A stretch of 64,000 bases of DNA from Chaetoderma sp. LZ-2023a (GCA_034401795.1 CM067370.1:62350369-62414368), one strand, 5' to 3'. Counted from the stretch's first letter, positions 1 to 13,549 are shown. Numbers and translations: made by a program. Notes: a model not told the origin generated them from the letters alone.

Positions 1-600
1 TCATGATGTCATGATACGTGGCCAAAATAAATATGTATTCTTGATTTGATGGTTTTTATCAGGCATCTTTCCAGATCATTATACTATTTTCCGTCACATT
101 ATTATGTGATTGTGCACACTTACGAGCCAAATGCTTACTTTGTGATGAATATATCCTTCAATTTTCCCGATTCTTTATCATTAGATCATGAAATCTAGAC
201 ACAAAATAGGTTCCCTCGCTGTATAATTTTGATACTAATTTGACTGGATAGTGTTGCTGCCGAAGGTATCAAGACCTTTCATTCAAATTATGCTTAAGAT
301 ATGCAACAGCTTAACAGCATGCCTTGAGTTCTAATAGTAGTGTTGAAATGGTTAGATGCTGGAGACAATATATTGCGTAGACCTACTATATTGGATGTAA
401 ACTCACGGGAGTATATGTACGTGAGTTTGTGTGCGTGTGGAAGCGAGTGTGTGCGATTGGGAGGGCATGTGCTTTGGTGAGTTCTTAATTTCAGCAGCCT
501 ATATATGCCTAGTTAACCTTTAAGATGCAACCCTTCGAGTGAACCTTCTGATGTTATCCTACATTATGAATTGCTGTCAAATTTGGTGATTCTTACGCTC
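1..600. other. Intergenic or intronic DNA with a partial hairpin-family repeat
   Basis: No coding exon is recognisable. Around 228-315 the sequence resembles a diverged copy of the hairpin repeat seen at 11.5, 42.3, 44.1 and 57.7 kb (an AATTTGACTGG block followed by a GTTGCTGCC block and a CAACAGCTT end). The rest is AT-rich unique-looking DNA. Confidence 0.35.
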
Positions 601-606
601 TTTGAC

Positions 607-735
607 TCATAAATGCACACGCCTAGAGGCAAGTCCATAAAATGGGCTAGAGAAATGGCCATTTGCAGTCCAGAGGACTATTAAAAAATTTATGACAAGA
701 ACGACTGTCGCGATAATCGAGCCAGCCTTTCCGGT
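607..735 (-). pseudogene. Possible terminal exon of SLC13 copy A
   Basis: The minus-strand reading contains a lysine-alanine-glycine start followed by one hydrophobic segment (GSIIATVVLVINFLIVLW) and a short tail to a stop. SLC13 transporters end in just this way: a KxG turn, a last membrane helix and a short polar tail. Its position, 3' of the exon remnant at 4.1 kb in minus-strand order, fits the last exon of copy A. I see no clean in-phase acceptor before it, and the helix lacks the usual INTWG-like end, so this is a tentative call based on pattern and order only. A chance hydrophobic ORF is the alternative. Confidence 0.3.
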
Positions 736-1301
736 GGTATATTTCCAAGAATGGAATTGTCTTGTTCTGGAAACGGACATTTCACAATAGATAGGCCTAA
801 TCGAAGTTTTCTTGTCAAATTTAGTCACTAAAGGGTTAAGTTAAGACATTCGCCGGCGTGGGTAATGATAATAATTCTACTAAATCTATTATTTCTGTAT
901 GTATGTATAATCGTATGTTATAATGTGCTTAGCTGTATTTGTCTACGAAATTGAGAATTAGTTTCTATATTTTAGCACATAAATATATCGTTATTTATGT
1001 TTCCTGCATGTTTCCAAAGCATTTCAGCAGAAAAGAAAGGAATTTACTTTACAGTGCTGAATATATCAATGGTAATTTGATTAGAAGTTTGCTGTTGTTG
1101 AAAGCATCAGTAGCTTTTGTTCAGATTACTCTTAATACATTCAGAATATTATATGATTATAAGAAATAGATTCCCTAAGTTCCTTGTCTGTACATAGATG
1201 TATAAATTTGTACATATTGTATAAAAATTATGTATATATGTTAATGAAGGACTCTGCTAGATCAGGCCGTGTACTTGAAGTGCTACCCTCAATAAATAAC
1301 G

Positions 1302-1302
<1 letters not shown>
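736..1302. other. No feature recognised
   Basis: AT-rich DNA with short unsupported ORFs only. The stretch just before the ATT microsatellite (about 1235-1300) ends in an AATAAATAA-like tail, which may be the 3' end of a retroposon, but no body can be identified. Confidence 0.3.
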
Positions 1303-1346
<44 letters not shown>

Positions 1347-1347
1347 G
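1303..1347. repeat. (ATT)n microsatellite
   Basis: About 14 ATT units in perfect tandem. It directly follows a CAATAAATAACG stretch, as in simple-repeat tails of retroposons. Confidence 0.9.
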
Positions 1348-1460
1348 TTATGCGCATTTGACGGGCGTGTCTATGATATGTTTATAATAGCTTTTGCTAA
1401 CGAACATGTCTTTTTGTCATTTTAATAATTCTTTGTGATGTAAAAATATGTTTCATGTAG

Positions 1461-1655
1461 CTAAATGTTACTTTTAGCTTTTGTAATCCCTTTCCTTATT
1501 TGCATATTATTGAGCCCATATTCAAATACTACCTGATCGAAATATGTATACTTCGTAACTTGCTCTAGTTTTTCTCCATTTATGGCCACTGTTATTACTT
1601 TCTTTTTTCCTATGAACATTATCTGGGTTTTCGCTATGTTTATCTCAAGACAGTA
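1461..1655 (-). pseudogene. Non-LTR retrotransposon reverse transcriptase fragment
   Basis: The minus-strand translation reads LEINIAKTQIMFIGKKK, then a hydrophobic INGEKLEQV segment, then TKYTYF and a basic IRKGITKAKS end. This is the block after the catalytic YxDD of LINE reverse transcriptases, where a KT.VM turn is followed by a short beta hairpin and a KYxYLG motif. Only about 65 residues remain. The YxDD and fingers regions are absent, so this is a small relic. The class (RTE- or CR1/Jockey-like) cannot be fixed from so little. Confidence 0.6.
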
Positions 1656-1663
1656 TTGTGCAT

Positions 1664-1965
1664 GAGCTGTACGCGTACCATAGTTCCGTAACATCAGCGT
1701 AGCTTCAGGAGTGTACCATATATATATGACTAACTTGGGATAAAACGAAGAATGAAACGGGCATGTTTCAGATATTTCAACAAGCCTTTTCAACATTAAC
1801 ACTGTTACAATATTCCATGAAATTAATAAAGGCTTTTATTGGACTAAATTTGCTGGTGTGAGCATCAACAACATAGGCTATAAGACACGTTGACGATACA
1901 GCTATGGTAGCGGTCCACTCCTGAAGCTACGCTGATGTTACGGAACTATGGTACACGTACAGCTC
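1664..1965. repeat. Inverted repeat with 50-bp arms
   Basis: Positions 1664-1713 and 1916-1965 are reverse complements of each other with only one or so mismatches (the left arm has GTACGCGTACC where the right arm implies GTACGTGTACC). The arms are separated by about 200 bp of unrelated AT-rich DNA. The left arm abuts the LINE relic and is read through by its open frame, so the right arm may be a small inverted duplication of that relic. Confidence 0.8.
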
Positions 1966-2310
1966 ACAATATATACTGAGCCAATAAAGCTTAGCAACAG
2001 TGAAGTTTGGTTTGTTGTATTAAAACTATGCGTCCATTTATAACCAAATTTGCAGGCGTATTTCGTCAATGTAATGTCTCGCTGATCATGAAGAAATGCA
2101 AATCATTTCTTGCATTTCTCGGCCGCACGTTTACTGTATGTGAAAATGCATTTTTCATGCACTGGCCCACATTAGCTGGTAGCGAAGGCAAAAATTCACC
2201 ATATTGCAAAAGCAGATAACGAACGTTAACGGAAAACGCTTAAAAGTTTACCCTACCGAACATGGGCCGCCCGCCGCCCAGGGCTACCCGAAAATCAGCG
2301 CCATGAAGCA

Positions 2311-3291
2311 ATGGGAAGACTCGCTGCTGAGCAGAGCGTTCGCGTTGTTGCTCGACATTTTAATGTTCACGCCTCAACCATTTCCCGTCTCCGCCAACGT
2401 GAGCAGGAAACTGGACATGTTAATGACCGACCACGATCTGGCAGACCGAGAGCAACAACACCACGAGAAGACCCCTACTTAGTGACGTCATCACGACATC
2501 ACAGGTTTGAGACTGCGCCGCGGCTGTCCCGTAATTTGCACACCGCTACCGGCACTACAGTGCATGCACAAACTGTGCGAAACAGACTCCATGATGCTGG
2601 AATGCATGCCCGTCGTCCACTTGTTGCTGTTCCGCTTACAGAGCGTCACATCGAGAATCGGTTTGCATGGGCAAGAACTCATCAGCGATGGCGTGCTCAA
2701 CAATGGAGCCACGTTTTGTTCAGTGATGAGTCGAGGTTTTGTGTGGATGTGGCGGATGGTAGGCAACGGGGTTGGCGACGTTTAGGAGAACGGTATGATG
2801 CAGCCAACACCATTCAGCAAGACAGATTCGGTGGCGGCAGTGTCATGGTGTGGGCTGGAATCCATGAAAATGGCAAAACAGATCTTATTGTGATTCGCGG
2901 AAATTTAACGGCTCAACGTTACTGTGAAGAAGTTGTCGCCCCTGTTGTCATCCCTTTTATGCAGCATCATGCAGACTTTATGTTCCAGCAAGACAACACC
3001 CGCCCTCATTCAGCTAGGGTCACCAGTGATTTCCTTGAGGCTAACAACGTTCCGGTGTTGGACTGGCCAGCGCGATCACCGAACCTGTCTCCTATTGAAC
3101 ACGTGTGGGACATTCTTGGCCGTATGGTGCGTGAGAACTGTCCACATCCTCACAACGTGCGAGAGCTGGAAGCTGCACTGCTCCAGGAATGGGATGCGAT
3201 TCCTCTTCGTGACATCAGGTGCTTAATTCGAAGCATGAGAAAGCGATGTACGGCGGTGGTTAATGCGCGCGGAGGTCACAACGGGTATTGA
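2311..3291 (+). CDS. Tc1-like DDE transposase, intact ORF (326 aa)
   Basis: This encodes a Tc1/mariner-superfamily transposase that would cut and paste its element at TA dinucleotides in the nucleus. The N-terminus (residues 1-60) holds helix-turn-helix segments (VVARHFNVHASTISRL) and a GRPR motif (RPRSGRPRATT), the usual paired-like DNA-binding region. The catalytic core shows FSDESRF (first Asp), MFQQDNTRPHSA (second Asp) and SPNLSPIEHVWD (Glu), with 34 residues between the second Asp and the Glu, so DD34E. The length is slightly under the usual 335-345 aa. The frame is open for some codons upstream, so the true start may be a little earlier. No stop or frameshift is visible. I could not find convincing terminal inverted repeats, so the element's ends are unknown. 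It differs clearly from the other two Tc1 copies in this window. Confidence 0.9.
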   Translation: MGRLAAEQSVRVVARHFNVHASTISRLRQREQETGHVNDRPRSGRPRATTPREDPYLVTSSRHHRFETAPRLSRNLHTATGTTVHAQTVRNRLHDAGMHARRPLVAVPLTERHIENRFAWARTHQRWRAQQWSHVLFSDESRFCVDVADGRQRGWRRLGERYDAANTIQQDRFGGGSVMVWAGIHENGKTDLIVIRGNLTAQRYCEEVVAPVVIPFMQHHADFMFQQDNTRPHSARVTSDFLEANNVPVLDWPARSPNLSPIEHVWDILGRMVRENCPHPHNVRELEAALLQEWDAIPLRDIRCLIRSMRKRCTAVVNARGGHNGY

Positions 3292-3410
3292 CAGCTCAGT
3301 GTCATTATTTAAATTGGACCCTTCCGTTGAATGATGGCGTGTTAAAGGCGCGATGCTAGCATTACAGTAACAAGAGACTGTTGTTCAAATTGGAAAATGA
3401 CCTATCAATT

Positions 3411-3415
<5 letters not shown>
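3292..3415 (+). other. Downstream part of the first Tc1-like element
   Basis: Non-coding DNA between the transposase stop and a TA microsatellite. It probably holds the right end of the element, but no inverted match with DNA 5' of the gene is evident to me. Confidence 0.3.

Positions 3416-3444
<29 letters not shown>
3416..3444. repeat. (TA)n microsatellite
   Basis: About 14 TA units. It may mark the TA insertion site of the preceding Tc1-like element. Confidence 0.85.
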
Positions 3445-3449
<5 letters not shown>

Positions 3450-3799
3450 CTGGCAGATACACGATTTCTGTTGCCAGTCCAGGTTAGAATTCAATCTAAT
3501 ATCACAGCGATCCACACCATTTTGCTTTTCGATGTACTTTTTTTATTAACATTTTAAAACTGAAGCTATTGTGCCGCTGTTGGCATGGAATTCGATATCT
3601 TCTTTGATAATTTCGTTCTTGACTTTGTTTTTCATTCAGGCCAACTGCTGTGGGTATGTTCGGCAGGGTAATGAAAACATACTCTAAAACGATATTTGGA
3701 GAATGTCTGGTACTATACATGTGCGTGTGTGCTTGCGTGTATGCGTACGTGCGTGTCTGTGTCTGTCGGTCGGTTGGTCGGTCCGTCGGTTGATCAGTC

Positions 3800-4085
3800 G
3801 GCCGGTCTGGAGCTCTATCTAAAAAACTACTGATCCGATTTGGCTCAAATTTTAAATCAATGAAGGAACTTACTTAAGTATTTCCAGACTGTGATCTTGA
3901 TAGGAGAACTCGGATCCGGATCAGATCAAATTCTGGATCTGTGAATATCTCTGAAGCCACTGGTCCGATTTGGGTCAAATTTTAACTCATGAAAAGGCGT
4001 GGTAATCCACTAGGATTCTGCAACTATGGGTCTGATTCAGCAAGAACCAAAAACATCTGGAAAATCCGAAAACATTTATGACACA
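3800..4085. repeat. Interspersed repeat (GGTCCGATTT family), copy 1
   Basis: It shares ordered blocks with 57960-58290: CTATCTAAAAA, GGATC(C)GGAT, ATCAAATTCTGGATCT, ACTGGTCCGATTT, CAAGTTTTAAC/CAAATTTTAAC, CACTAGGATTC, and GATCCGAAAAC or AATCCGAAAAC near the end. Two diverged GGTCCGATTT-GCTCAAATTTTAA units lie inside it, so it is internally duplicated. The right end falls inside an SLC13 exon remnant, which it seems to have cut. Confidence 0.6.
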
Positions 4086-4165
4086 ACTCGCAACATAAAT
4101 GCGAAGGATGTGGCGAAAGTTGCCGAAAACATTAGATAGAGAGGGTTGAGCTGCATCACGAGTGC
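4086..4165 (-). pseudogene. SLC13 copy A, truncated late exon (NPLYLM...FML)
   Basis: On the minus strand a TCTGTTCAG acceptor is followed in phase 0 by ALVMQLNPLYLMFSATFAT and SFAFML, then RVVS and a stop. This is the SLC13 segment that normally reads INPLYLMLPxTxxxSFAFMLPVATPPNAIV. The copy B exon at 43472-43609 is almost identical to the same point and then continues. Here the homology ends at about 4086, where an interspersed repeat begins, so the exon lost its PVATPPN loop and the helix after it. The remnant cannot give a working transporter. Confidence 0.8.
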
Positions 4166-4290
4166 CTGAACAGAAAGATATACAATTTAATGTTTCAGAC
4201 AGAGCTAGCTGGTTGTACTATTTGACTGGGAACAGACATAGTGCGTCACCTATGTGTATTTAATGTTTTTGCAACTAGGCCAACCTTCAG

Positions 4291-4365
<75 letters not shown>
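4291..4365. repeat. (TA)n microsatellite
   Basis: About 37 TA units without interruption. Confidence 0.9.
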
Positions 4366-4368
<3 letters not shown>

Positions 4369-6699
4369 AAGGGAGCTAATTGTACGAATTGTATGTCACA
4401 ATTTTATGGACGTTGATTGGATAGTGGCGATCAAAAGTGTAAATTGTCAACTTTCTGACTGGAGTACTAAAGCCTAATTTTTAAACGATTTCCTAGAAGA
4501 ATTTATGGGGAATATATTCCTTAAAAAGTTTCAGTCCACTTACATGGTTCGAAGGGTCAAATTTGATCTACAGGGCTTTAGTAATTATAGGATTTTTCAA
4601 TATTTGCAATCATTCTTTAGTAGAGTAATGAAGAAATATGCAACGAACGAGTGATTAAATTCAAAATCAAATGTTTACTTTCTTTATAATGTACAATATT
4701 TATAATTCTAAATAATACCTAATCCTAAAATTATCCTATATGTAATGGTCCAAAATTTTGAAGAAGTTGACAAAACCTTTAATTTTTCATTAACTTAAAT
4801 TCCTTTCATTGATAACTTGACATCCAAACTTCCCGTGTCCAAATTTGATTGCAGCGATTCACTGACTGATCAATGACACCATCTCTGCTCCGGTACAGTA
4901 TTGAATTTACATGAGTAAAATTTCTCCCCTCACTGACCCCCTGAACAACCATAAAAAAAATATAACAAAGAATTTATTAGATCAGTTATCATCAACATTT
5001 TAAAATACGTTTCCATGTTTGCGAATGTATATTCAATAATGTGTCAACATTTTATACATGCACATACATGGCGGCAAGCATGTCAATTTCAATTTCAAGG
5101 AAACACCAACTATAAATAATAGGTTCTTATACTATGTTAAATCAATGTAGTATTATAAATTCTCAGATTAAGGCGGCAGCCATAGTAAACTTGAAAGATC
5201 AATGACTTAGAGGGCGGCAAATCAATGTCAAATAATTTCACAATTTTCCTGCCATGGAGGTTCCAAAATATAATAATCCATGTGAAGTCAGTGACCATCA
5301 TTATCTTCTCAATTAGTAAGATTTTGAAAAAATAATGAATATTCAATCACCTCAGAACAAAGATAGTAACTTAATTAGACTTTCATATCTTTCCACATAT
5401 TTCTGAACTGGATATTACATTGTAGATCACACCAAGTAAGAGCAAAGTCATGATTCCATATGATTACGATGTTTCAATATACACCAAATACTTCTCTTCT
5501 GTCACATTCCATCGCCAAATATTTCAAAGAGAAATACAATCCCAAATGCAATGTCACCCCGGAACATAATTGATTTTTATCAATAATGTTTCAAGATACA
5601 GTGAGTCACAGATTACATCCATCCATTTTAAACTGAATATTCTTTTGGATATGGGCTGGACTATAGAAAACCTGGGATAACAGCTTATAGATACCGATAT
5701 ACCAATTCAAATCTCTTTAGAGTAACAAGGTCAGTACAAGTTTGAAAATAGATTACATCAATACAAATATAAATCTGAAATCTCATGTCAAAATTCTTAA
5801 ACTTCTATTTAAACTAATGCATGAACTGGTGTTCATTGTTCAACCAATTTGGTGGAAGGTGATGCTGTCCTATACAGCAACATATTCCCCAAAAAAACAT
5901 TGAAAAATGCACACAAGTTCCTTAGCCTTTGACAACATAAAAAGGTAATATTGACATCATTGTGCCATGGGTTTAAAGCCGAATTTAAATTAACTAGTTT
6001 GATAGCAATCTAAAATATTTCCTAAATGCAATTTTCACATTTATCCCAAATTAAATGAGATATTCGCGAACCATTGTACCCGTCATTCGTGTCTCTGGTC
6101 TATTTCGAGTCATCACAATATTAGATGAAATTCTGAAAACAATTCAACTGCAAATTGGGAGATCCCAACTTTGAAGTAAAATTGTTCTGCAAAATTCCAA
6201 TTTTACAACAGCGCCATTGGAAACCTATAGAAAGCCTTCAACCAATTTTGTTCAAGATAAACATTGATGATTCTTTTGAAAACACTTTGACTGTGCATTC
6301 CGTTTCCCAATAGTCAATGGAACTGAACAGGCAAGCTGTCCAAAGTATATTCAAATCAAAGTCATTCACAAACACTAAGTTACCTCAATCTAATCCTGAT
6401 AAGGATTTGACCATCAACCAAGATTGCAATCAAGCTCAAATGATCAAACATCAAATCCCAGCCAAAATCAAATTGTAGCCATGAATAGCTTCCTAGATGG
6501 AAATTCTGTCCGCAGAAACGTTAAAATCCTTTAATATCTAGGTCACTCTGACATTGTTGTCAATAAACAGCTTTTTAACAAAGATGAACATTGAAAACCG
6601 TGTCAAACTGTCGTCCAAATGCAAATATCAATTTTAGCAAAACTTCCTACCAGACAGAAACTTCCCATGTCATTTCCCAAAATCTACAGCGCTTACCGG
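4366..6699. other. AT-rich DNA without recognised genes
   Basis: No long ORF and no known repeat is seen. If the splice pair proposed at 8583 and 6782 is real, part of this could be a long minus-strand 3' UTR. That is inference only. Confidence 0.3.
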
Positions 6700-6743
6700 A
6701 ATATACAGGACAAGAATGTCAGGTCCGACACATCACCGCTTCA

Positions 6744-6782
6744 GCATTTTATTACCCATCACGCAACAACATACGCCTCACC
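6744..6782 (-). CDS. Candidate terminal coding exon of an unidentified minus-strand gene
   Basis: A strong acceptor (CATTCTTTACAG) at 6790-6783 on the minus strand opens an exon that, joined to the donor at 8583, reads GVRRMLLRDG and then TAA. The short reading joins in phase to the acidic segment of the upstream exon. No family is recognised. The call rests on two good splice signals and a compatible phase, and could be chance. Confidence 0.25.
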
Positions 6783-6799
6783 CTGTAAAGAATGAAACA

Positions 6800-8582
6800 A
6801 GAGTAAATTATCTTTGTCTATAACAAAACGAACAATGTACAATCCTACAGTCTATTTACTTCAAGACCACATGCTTCTCACCAATTTAATCTTTGACTGA
6901 CTTCATTCTATATTACTGGCTATCGGGGACAGCTAATTTATTATTGAGTATTTTAAATCAATAAAATCAAAAGAGTTTACCATTCTAAAACAGCAACTCT
7001 TCTGAAGACTTTGATTAACAAAACAACCAATAATTTAATGCTTATTTCAAACTTTCTTCAAAACTTATATTGGATATCTGGACACGGTATGCCATATCAA
7101 GTAAACATCATTTCTTATTCAGAGTTTCCAAAATCAGGACTTCCTTTTATCAATACATGAGAACTTTAATTGTCAAAATCACGGCTTGATCTTATCAATA
7201 CATGAGAACTTTAATTGTCAAAATCAGGACTTCCTTTTATCAATACATGAGAACTTTAATTATCATAATTTAAATAAATTGCTCATACATAGCTACACAA
7301 TTTATTTATAGTTGCTTTACGGATTTTCGTCCCTAATGAATACAATATTTAACACGCCCTTTCAGCTTTCAATGTTCAATCATGTTACCATCAGGACCTA
7401 TTTAGAATTTGATATTGGCATAGCATCCATTGCTATGCAAACTATAACTTGTATGGCGAATAGGAAAAAATGTCTAAGTTTTTCGCCGATACATTTCAGT
7501 GCAAACAAATAGGAGCTGTTGAATATTTTGAAATTATCATGGCTGCAAGTCATTTACAGTCATGTTAACCCAAAATTACCCAACAAAATACTGCATACAT
7601 TGTAAAGAATATACATTTCCAGTGATCTGGCCTTAAAAGGGTTAATGATAGCAATTTGAAAATCAATGATAAATTCCAATCGTGTCCTAATCTTTCATAG
7701 CAGATACAACTATGCATGTTGCAGAATGTATAGCCACTACTAATTGAGAGGCGATACGATATATACATTCTGTTCTGAATATATAATACAAGCAAACAAA
7801 TGCCCTGAAAACAAACACAGATTTACACCTCTATTCACAATCCTTTGACACGCATTTTCTATGCATATGCAGACACTCTACAATAACTTAATATTACTGG
7901 CAAATGGTGTCATATTTAACAACAATACTATGCTAGGAATGTAAACCGAGCAGACTACTGTTCTCAATAACAACACCAGATCTCTCACGCAAATAATATA
8001 AGTAACCTATATGACATATACCGTCGAAGTGTAACTTAACATCTGATACGATTCCCTGATTTTGAAGTGAGCATATCCCGTGAAAACCTTAAAACATCAT
8101 ATTTTAAATACATTCAATCATTCACTCCGAATACGCTAATTACCTGGCTATCGTCTACCGATCGAAATAATGACGTCATAACCTCTGGCCGATGACACTA
8201 TTGATATGACATTTTACCACGGATTAAATTCGGAGCTAGTTATAGTTTACCGGAAATAAATCCCACTGGTAATTTGCATATTAACGGTCAATACAAGATT
8301 AAAATGATCAATTTAGTTACCAGGTTTAATCATGTTTCATTATAATATCCACGTACCGCTACGAACATGCCACTCAAATCAGTTCATTCTCGCCACTCTA
8401 CAAGCTATGATTAATAACCAATTCGAGCTCTACAAATTACCCTAGCAACGTTACACATACTCACTATGTAATTTGATCCCGGTACCGGTTTTTTTAAATA
8501 CCCTTCCCAAAATCTACATTATGGCGTTTCTTCAACAAAACAATCGCCGCGACAATTATTTAAAAAACTACTGGTAACTCAC
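6800..8582. other. AT-rich DNA, putative intron, with a short triplicated segment
   Basis: No coding signal. A segment of about 45 bp (GGACTTCCTTTTATCAATAC and ATGAGAACTTTAATTGTC) is repeated three times in tandem at 7138-7262. Scattered conserved-looking GC islands near 8140-8240 have no known identity. Confidence 0.35.
7138..7262. repeat. Short direct repeat, three units
   Basis: Three near-identical units, each with TTATCAATACATGAGAACTT followed by TAATT, lie about 45-55 bp apart. Confidence 0.8.
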
Positions 8583-8637
8583 CCGTCACACATGTCTGCG
8601 GCTATCTCGTTATCCAGTGGCTCATCTTCAGTCACAA
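8583..8637 (-). CDS. Candidate internal exon of an unidentified minus-strand gene
   Basis: On the minus strand a CAATCAG acceptor and a GACGG|GTGAGT donor bracket 55 nt reading VTEDEPLDNEIAADMCDG. The donor matches the consensus very well, and the phase (2 nt left over) fits the acceptor at 6782. The segment is acidic and protein-like, but I recognise no domain. It lies inside the intron of SLC13 copy A on the same strand. A first exon starting at the ATG of ATGTGTGAC is an alternative reading. Confidence 0.3.
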
Positions 8638-8639
8638 CT

Positions 8640-9265
8640 GATTGATCGAATTAACGGATTGATGTTGTCTGCTGACAATTGTTTGTTCAAGTGCCCCTAA
8701 ATCGCACTCACACCTGACCATCTCTACTCTCACCCGAAATCGACACCTGTCAATCAATCCACCTACACATCACTAACATTCCAGCCTTTTGCCAATCTCA
8801 TTTGCATATCAAAACCCGAGCTTGACGAGGAAGGAAAAACCTGTTTAACCCCTTCACCCACAGACACTAAAATCGAACACATTCCTACGTTAGCGACATT
8901 ACACATCGCGTGAAGATGTTAATTCATGAATTACCTATGCAATTCATTTACAGGGATAATTGTGATTACAACTTAATCTTAAAAAACATAGAAACGCTCG
9001 TTTAAAAAAACACATCAATTATCCTGCCGTAAAAGTGTCATTGACGAGATTGATATTTACACCAAACATAGATATAGACAGGACTAGACCACGCGAGACA
9101 GATAACTTTGCAAAAATACAAATGACAAATTTGATTAATTACCTCCCTTGTATTTAACTAACCAAATTAACCCAGCCGTTTTTAACAGTTATCTCCCTTG
9201 CACTGTTACCTAACCAGTAACACTCAATGTAATGCCAATGAGAAACAATGAACCATTTACTATGT

Positions 9266-9268
<3 letters not shown>
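8640..9268. other. No feature recognised
   Basis: Moderately AT-rich DNA. If the candidate exon at 8583-8637 starts a transcript, this would hold its promoter or a further intron. No TATA or CpG signal stands out. Confidence 0.25.

Positions 9269-9349
<81 letters not shown>
9269..9349. repeat. (TA)n microsatellite, left part
   Basis: About 40 TA units that run directly into the left end of a Tc1 element. The array resumes at 11008 on the far side. Confidence 0.9.
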
Positions 9350-11510
<2,161 letters not shown>

Positions 11511-11514
11511 GGTA

Positions 11515-11765
11515 AGCTGTTGAATATTTTCATTTTTACTGGGTGCTGTTTCTCCCTAGGACAGCAGCAGCGCCCAGTCAAATTAGTTTCAAAATATTCA
11601 ACAGAATGTTTATTAAATAGTAAAGACATACAATTCGTACAACAACGCTTAGTCCCTCTTTAAGTTTTCGTTCGTGACGTACTTATCTATGTCATTCATG
11701 ACGTCATTGGTCATGACGCCATCACGCACGTCACGTGGTTGTTTATGACGTCATATGATGGATGG
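11515..11765. repeat. Hairpin-family interspersed repeat, copy near SLC13 A exon
   Basis: The head (11515-11605) is an imperfect hairpin: GCTGTTGAATATTTT and CTGGGTGCTGTT on the left are mirrored by CAGCGCCCAGTCAAATTAG and AAAATATTCAACAG on the right. A tail of about 150 bp follows (ACATACAATTCGTAC and several TGACGTCAT motifs). The same head and tail are found at 44098-44340 and, inverted, at 57540-57775. It has no coding capacity and looks like a non-autonomous element. Confidence 0.75.
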
Positions 11766-11900
11766 ATAAACTGGAAAGATCCATTGAATGTTAATAGCTG
11801 GAGAATATTGGCTCATTTATTAATATTAACTGCAGAACATCCGGTGGATCTAATGAACAGATGTTTAACATTCTAACACTGTAATGCTATTGTAACATAG

Positions 11901-12062
11901 CGTGTTTTCAAGGATGGCTAACAGTATGGTCGTGACTGCTGTGTTTGTTGTAACCTCCGTGACGATCGATGCGAATATTGTTAGAACCATGTTCATCAGC
12001 CATGGCTCCAGACTAGAGAGAACACCCAATTTGGTCCCAATCCAATCCGATAAACCAGATAC
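11901..12062 (-). pseudogene. SLC13 copy A exon (VSGLSDWIG ... VTEVTTNTAV)
   Basis: The minus-strand exon begins after a GCCGGCAG acceptor and gives 54 codons: VSGLSDWIGTKLGVLSSLEP, WLMNMVLTIFASIVTEVTTN, then TAVTTILLAILENT. This is the SLC13 segment with the second SNT-like sodium/substrate motif (here TTNTAV). It aligns codon for codon, with no gap, to the copy B exon at 57126-57287. The reading is still open, but the 3' border reads ACG|CTATGT where copy B has ACG|GCAAGT, so the donor is lost, and the proline of LPIL has become alanine. This fits a decaying gene copy. Confidence 0.85.
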
Positions 12063-13540
12063 CTGCCGGCCAAAGAAAATAAAAGACCAGTTCTGGTCAC
12101 ACGTCCCCCGACCAGGGCTTTTTAGTACAACCCCAATTTTTAAAATCCAAATATTGTACAGCCTTTCAAGAGATCAAGGGCGATTATAGGCAGATTTCGG
12201 CCAAATGCAATCCCAGTCACGGTCTCATGCAGAGGGATGTATTTTAGAAATTTGAATTGAGTTCATACAGGCTAACTGACGTTATCAAATGGAAAGCAAA
12301 TATTGTACGATTTAAAAAAAATTCAAGGGGGATAACTCTGATGGATCTGGACACATTTTTGCCAATGCAATCCCCACCGAGGTCTTGTAAATTTGAAATG
12401 AACCCCAGCAAGCTAACTGAGGTTATCTGTATCTGTATCTGTACGAATACTAGGCAAAATCCTAATGGCCATCACGCCTAGGTTTCGAATGGAAAGCAAA
12501 TATTTTACGTTTTTTAAAGAAATCAAGGGGAATAAAGTGGATCTAGAAACATTTCGTGGATATGCAATCCCACTGAGGTCTTAGTGGACTAAAAACTATA
12601 TCTCCACGCTAGTCCACCGTTCGAAATCTTTCAGCTAATGACATTTTAAGATGCAACTTGCATCTTTTTACTTTTCATTCTGTGGACATTTTGACACAAT
12701 AGACGTAACCGTATTATTAGCAAAATTAGGAATGCTATGTTTAGGATATAATAATATCACGTGATGTGGCTATTCGACCTTCAGTATGGCTGGGAATCGG
12801 CACCCATGGGTACTGTACGAGCTAGTGTGGTGACAACTCGTTCTCTAATCGGGAAGAGTTTCTCAGGCGAAAGGTAGAAACAGGAGTTACCTCCCTCTGT
12901 CGTTATAAATTCTGAGCGTGTTGGTTTTTGAAAGATTTATGTACTGCGTACCAGTATCATCCTCCCTGTTACTTTGTATACCCTCGATTCCTCTAATCAT
13001 TGTGAATCCCCGGATATGTGATTGCAATGTAGACACCGAATGCACTTGATGGCGGTTTTTCCGTTATGAGAATGATCAGAGAGCTTGAAAAGTACCAAAA
13101 GGAACCGAAGACTGATGAAGTGTAAAGATCAAAGAGCAAGGAAGTGGTGTCCAAGACAGATCTGGCAATTATATCTCTTCGTCCATTCATAGGGGCCAGA
13201 TACCGTTGTCTGCCTGGAGACCGACATACAAATACGGAATCATGAATAGCGTTGGTACTGGCAGTAAGCTTTGACTACCGACAGACCAATATTTTTTAAT
13301 CAGTCATCTATACGTAAGAGTAATCCGGGTCTGGTCCAGCAAAACCGTTGCGAGGTCTGACTGTTGATTCTGGAGACTAGTCTCTTACTACTCCAAGCCT
13401 ACACAGTCACACCCGAGGAGATAACCTCACGCACATGATGTGAAATGCGTCTCTTACTGTTTCCCTCGCGACAAAACCATAGTAATTATGGGGTTGGTGG
13501 TGTTTGTGAAAAAGTGAATTTGTACAACGAGTGGGTTTAT
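12063..13540. other. Intronic DNA with degenerate tandem units
   Basis: From about 12130 to 12600 a unit with AATGGAAAGCAAATATT, AAGGGG(A)ATAA and AATGCAATCCCACTGAGGTC blocks recurs about three times in diverged form. The rest (12600-13540) shows no recognised feature. A 65-codon minus ORF at 12993-13190 does not match a missing SLC13 segment. Confidence 0.45.
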
Positions 13541-13549
13541 TATCCCCAT

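Noticed and set aside
3502..3720. Minus ORF with ITLPNIPTAV as the lost half of the 4.1 kb SLC13 exon
   Set aside because: The resemblance to ATLPNAIVY is a few residues only, and the flanks do not match copy B.
12993..13190. 65-codon minus ORF as a missing SLC13 exon
   Set aside because: It lies in the right order, but its peptide matches no SLC13 segment and no good splice borders surround it.
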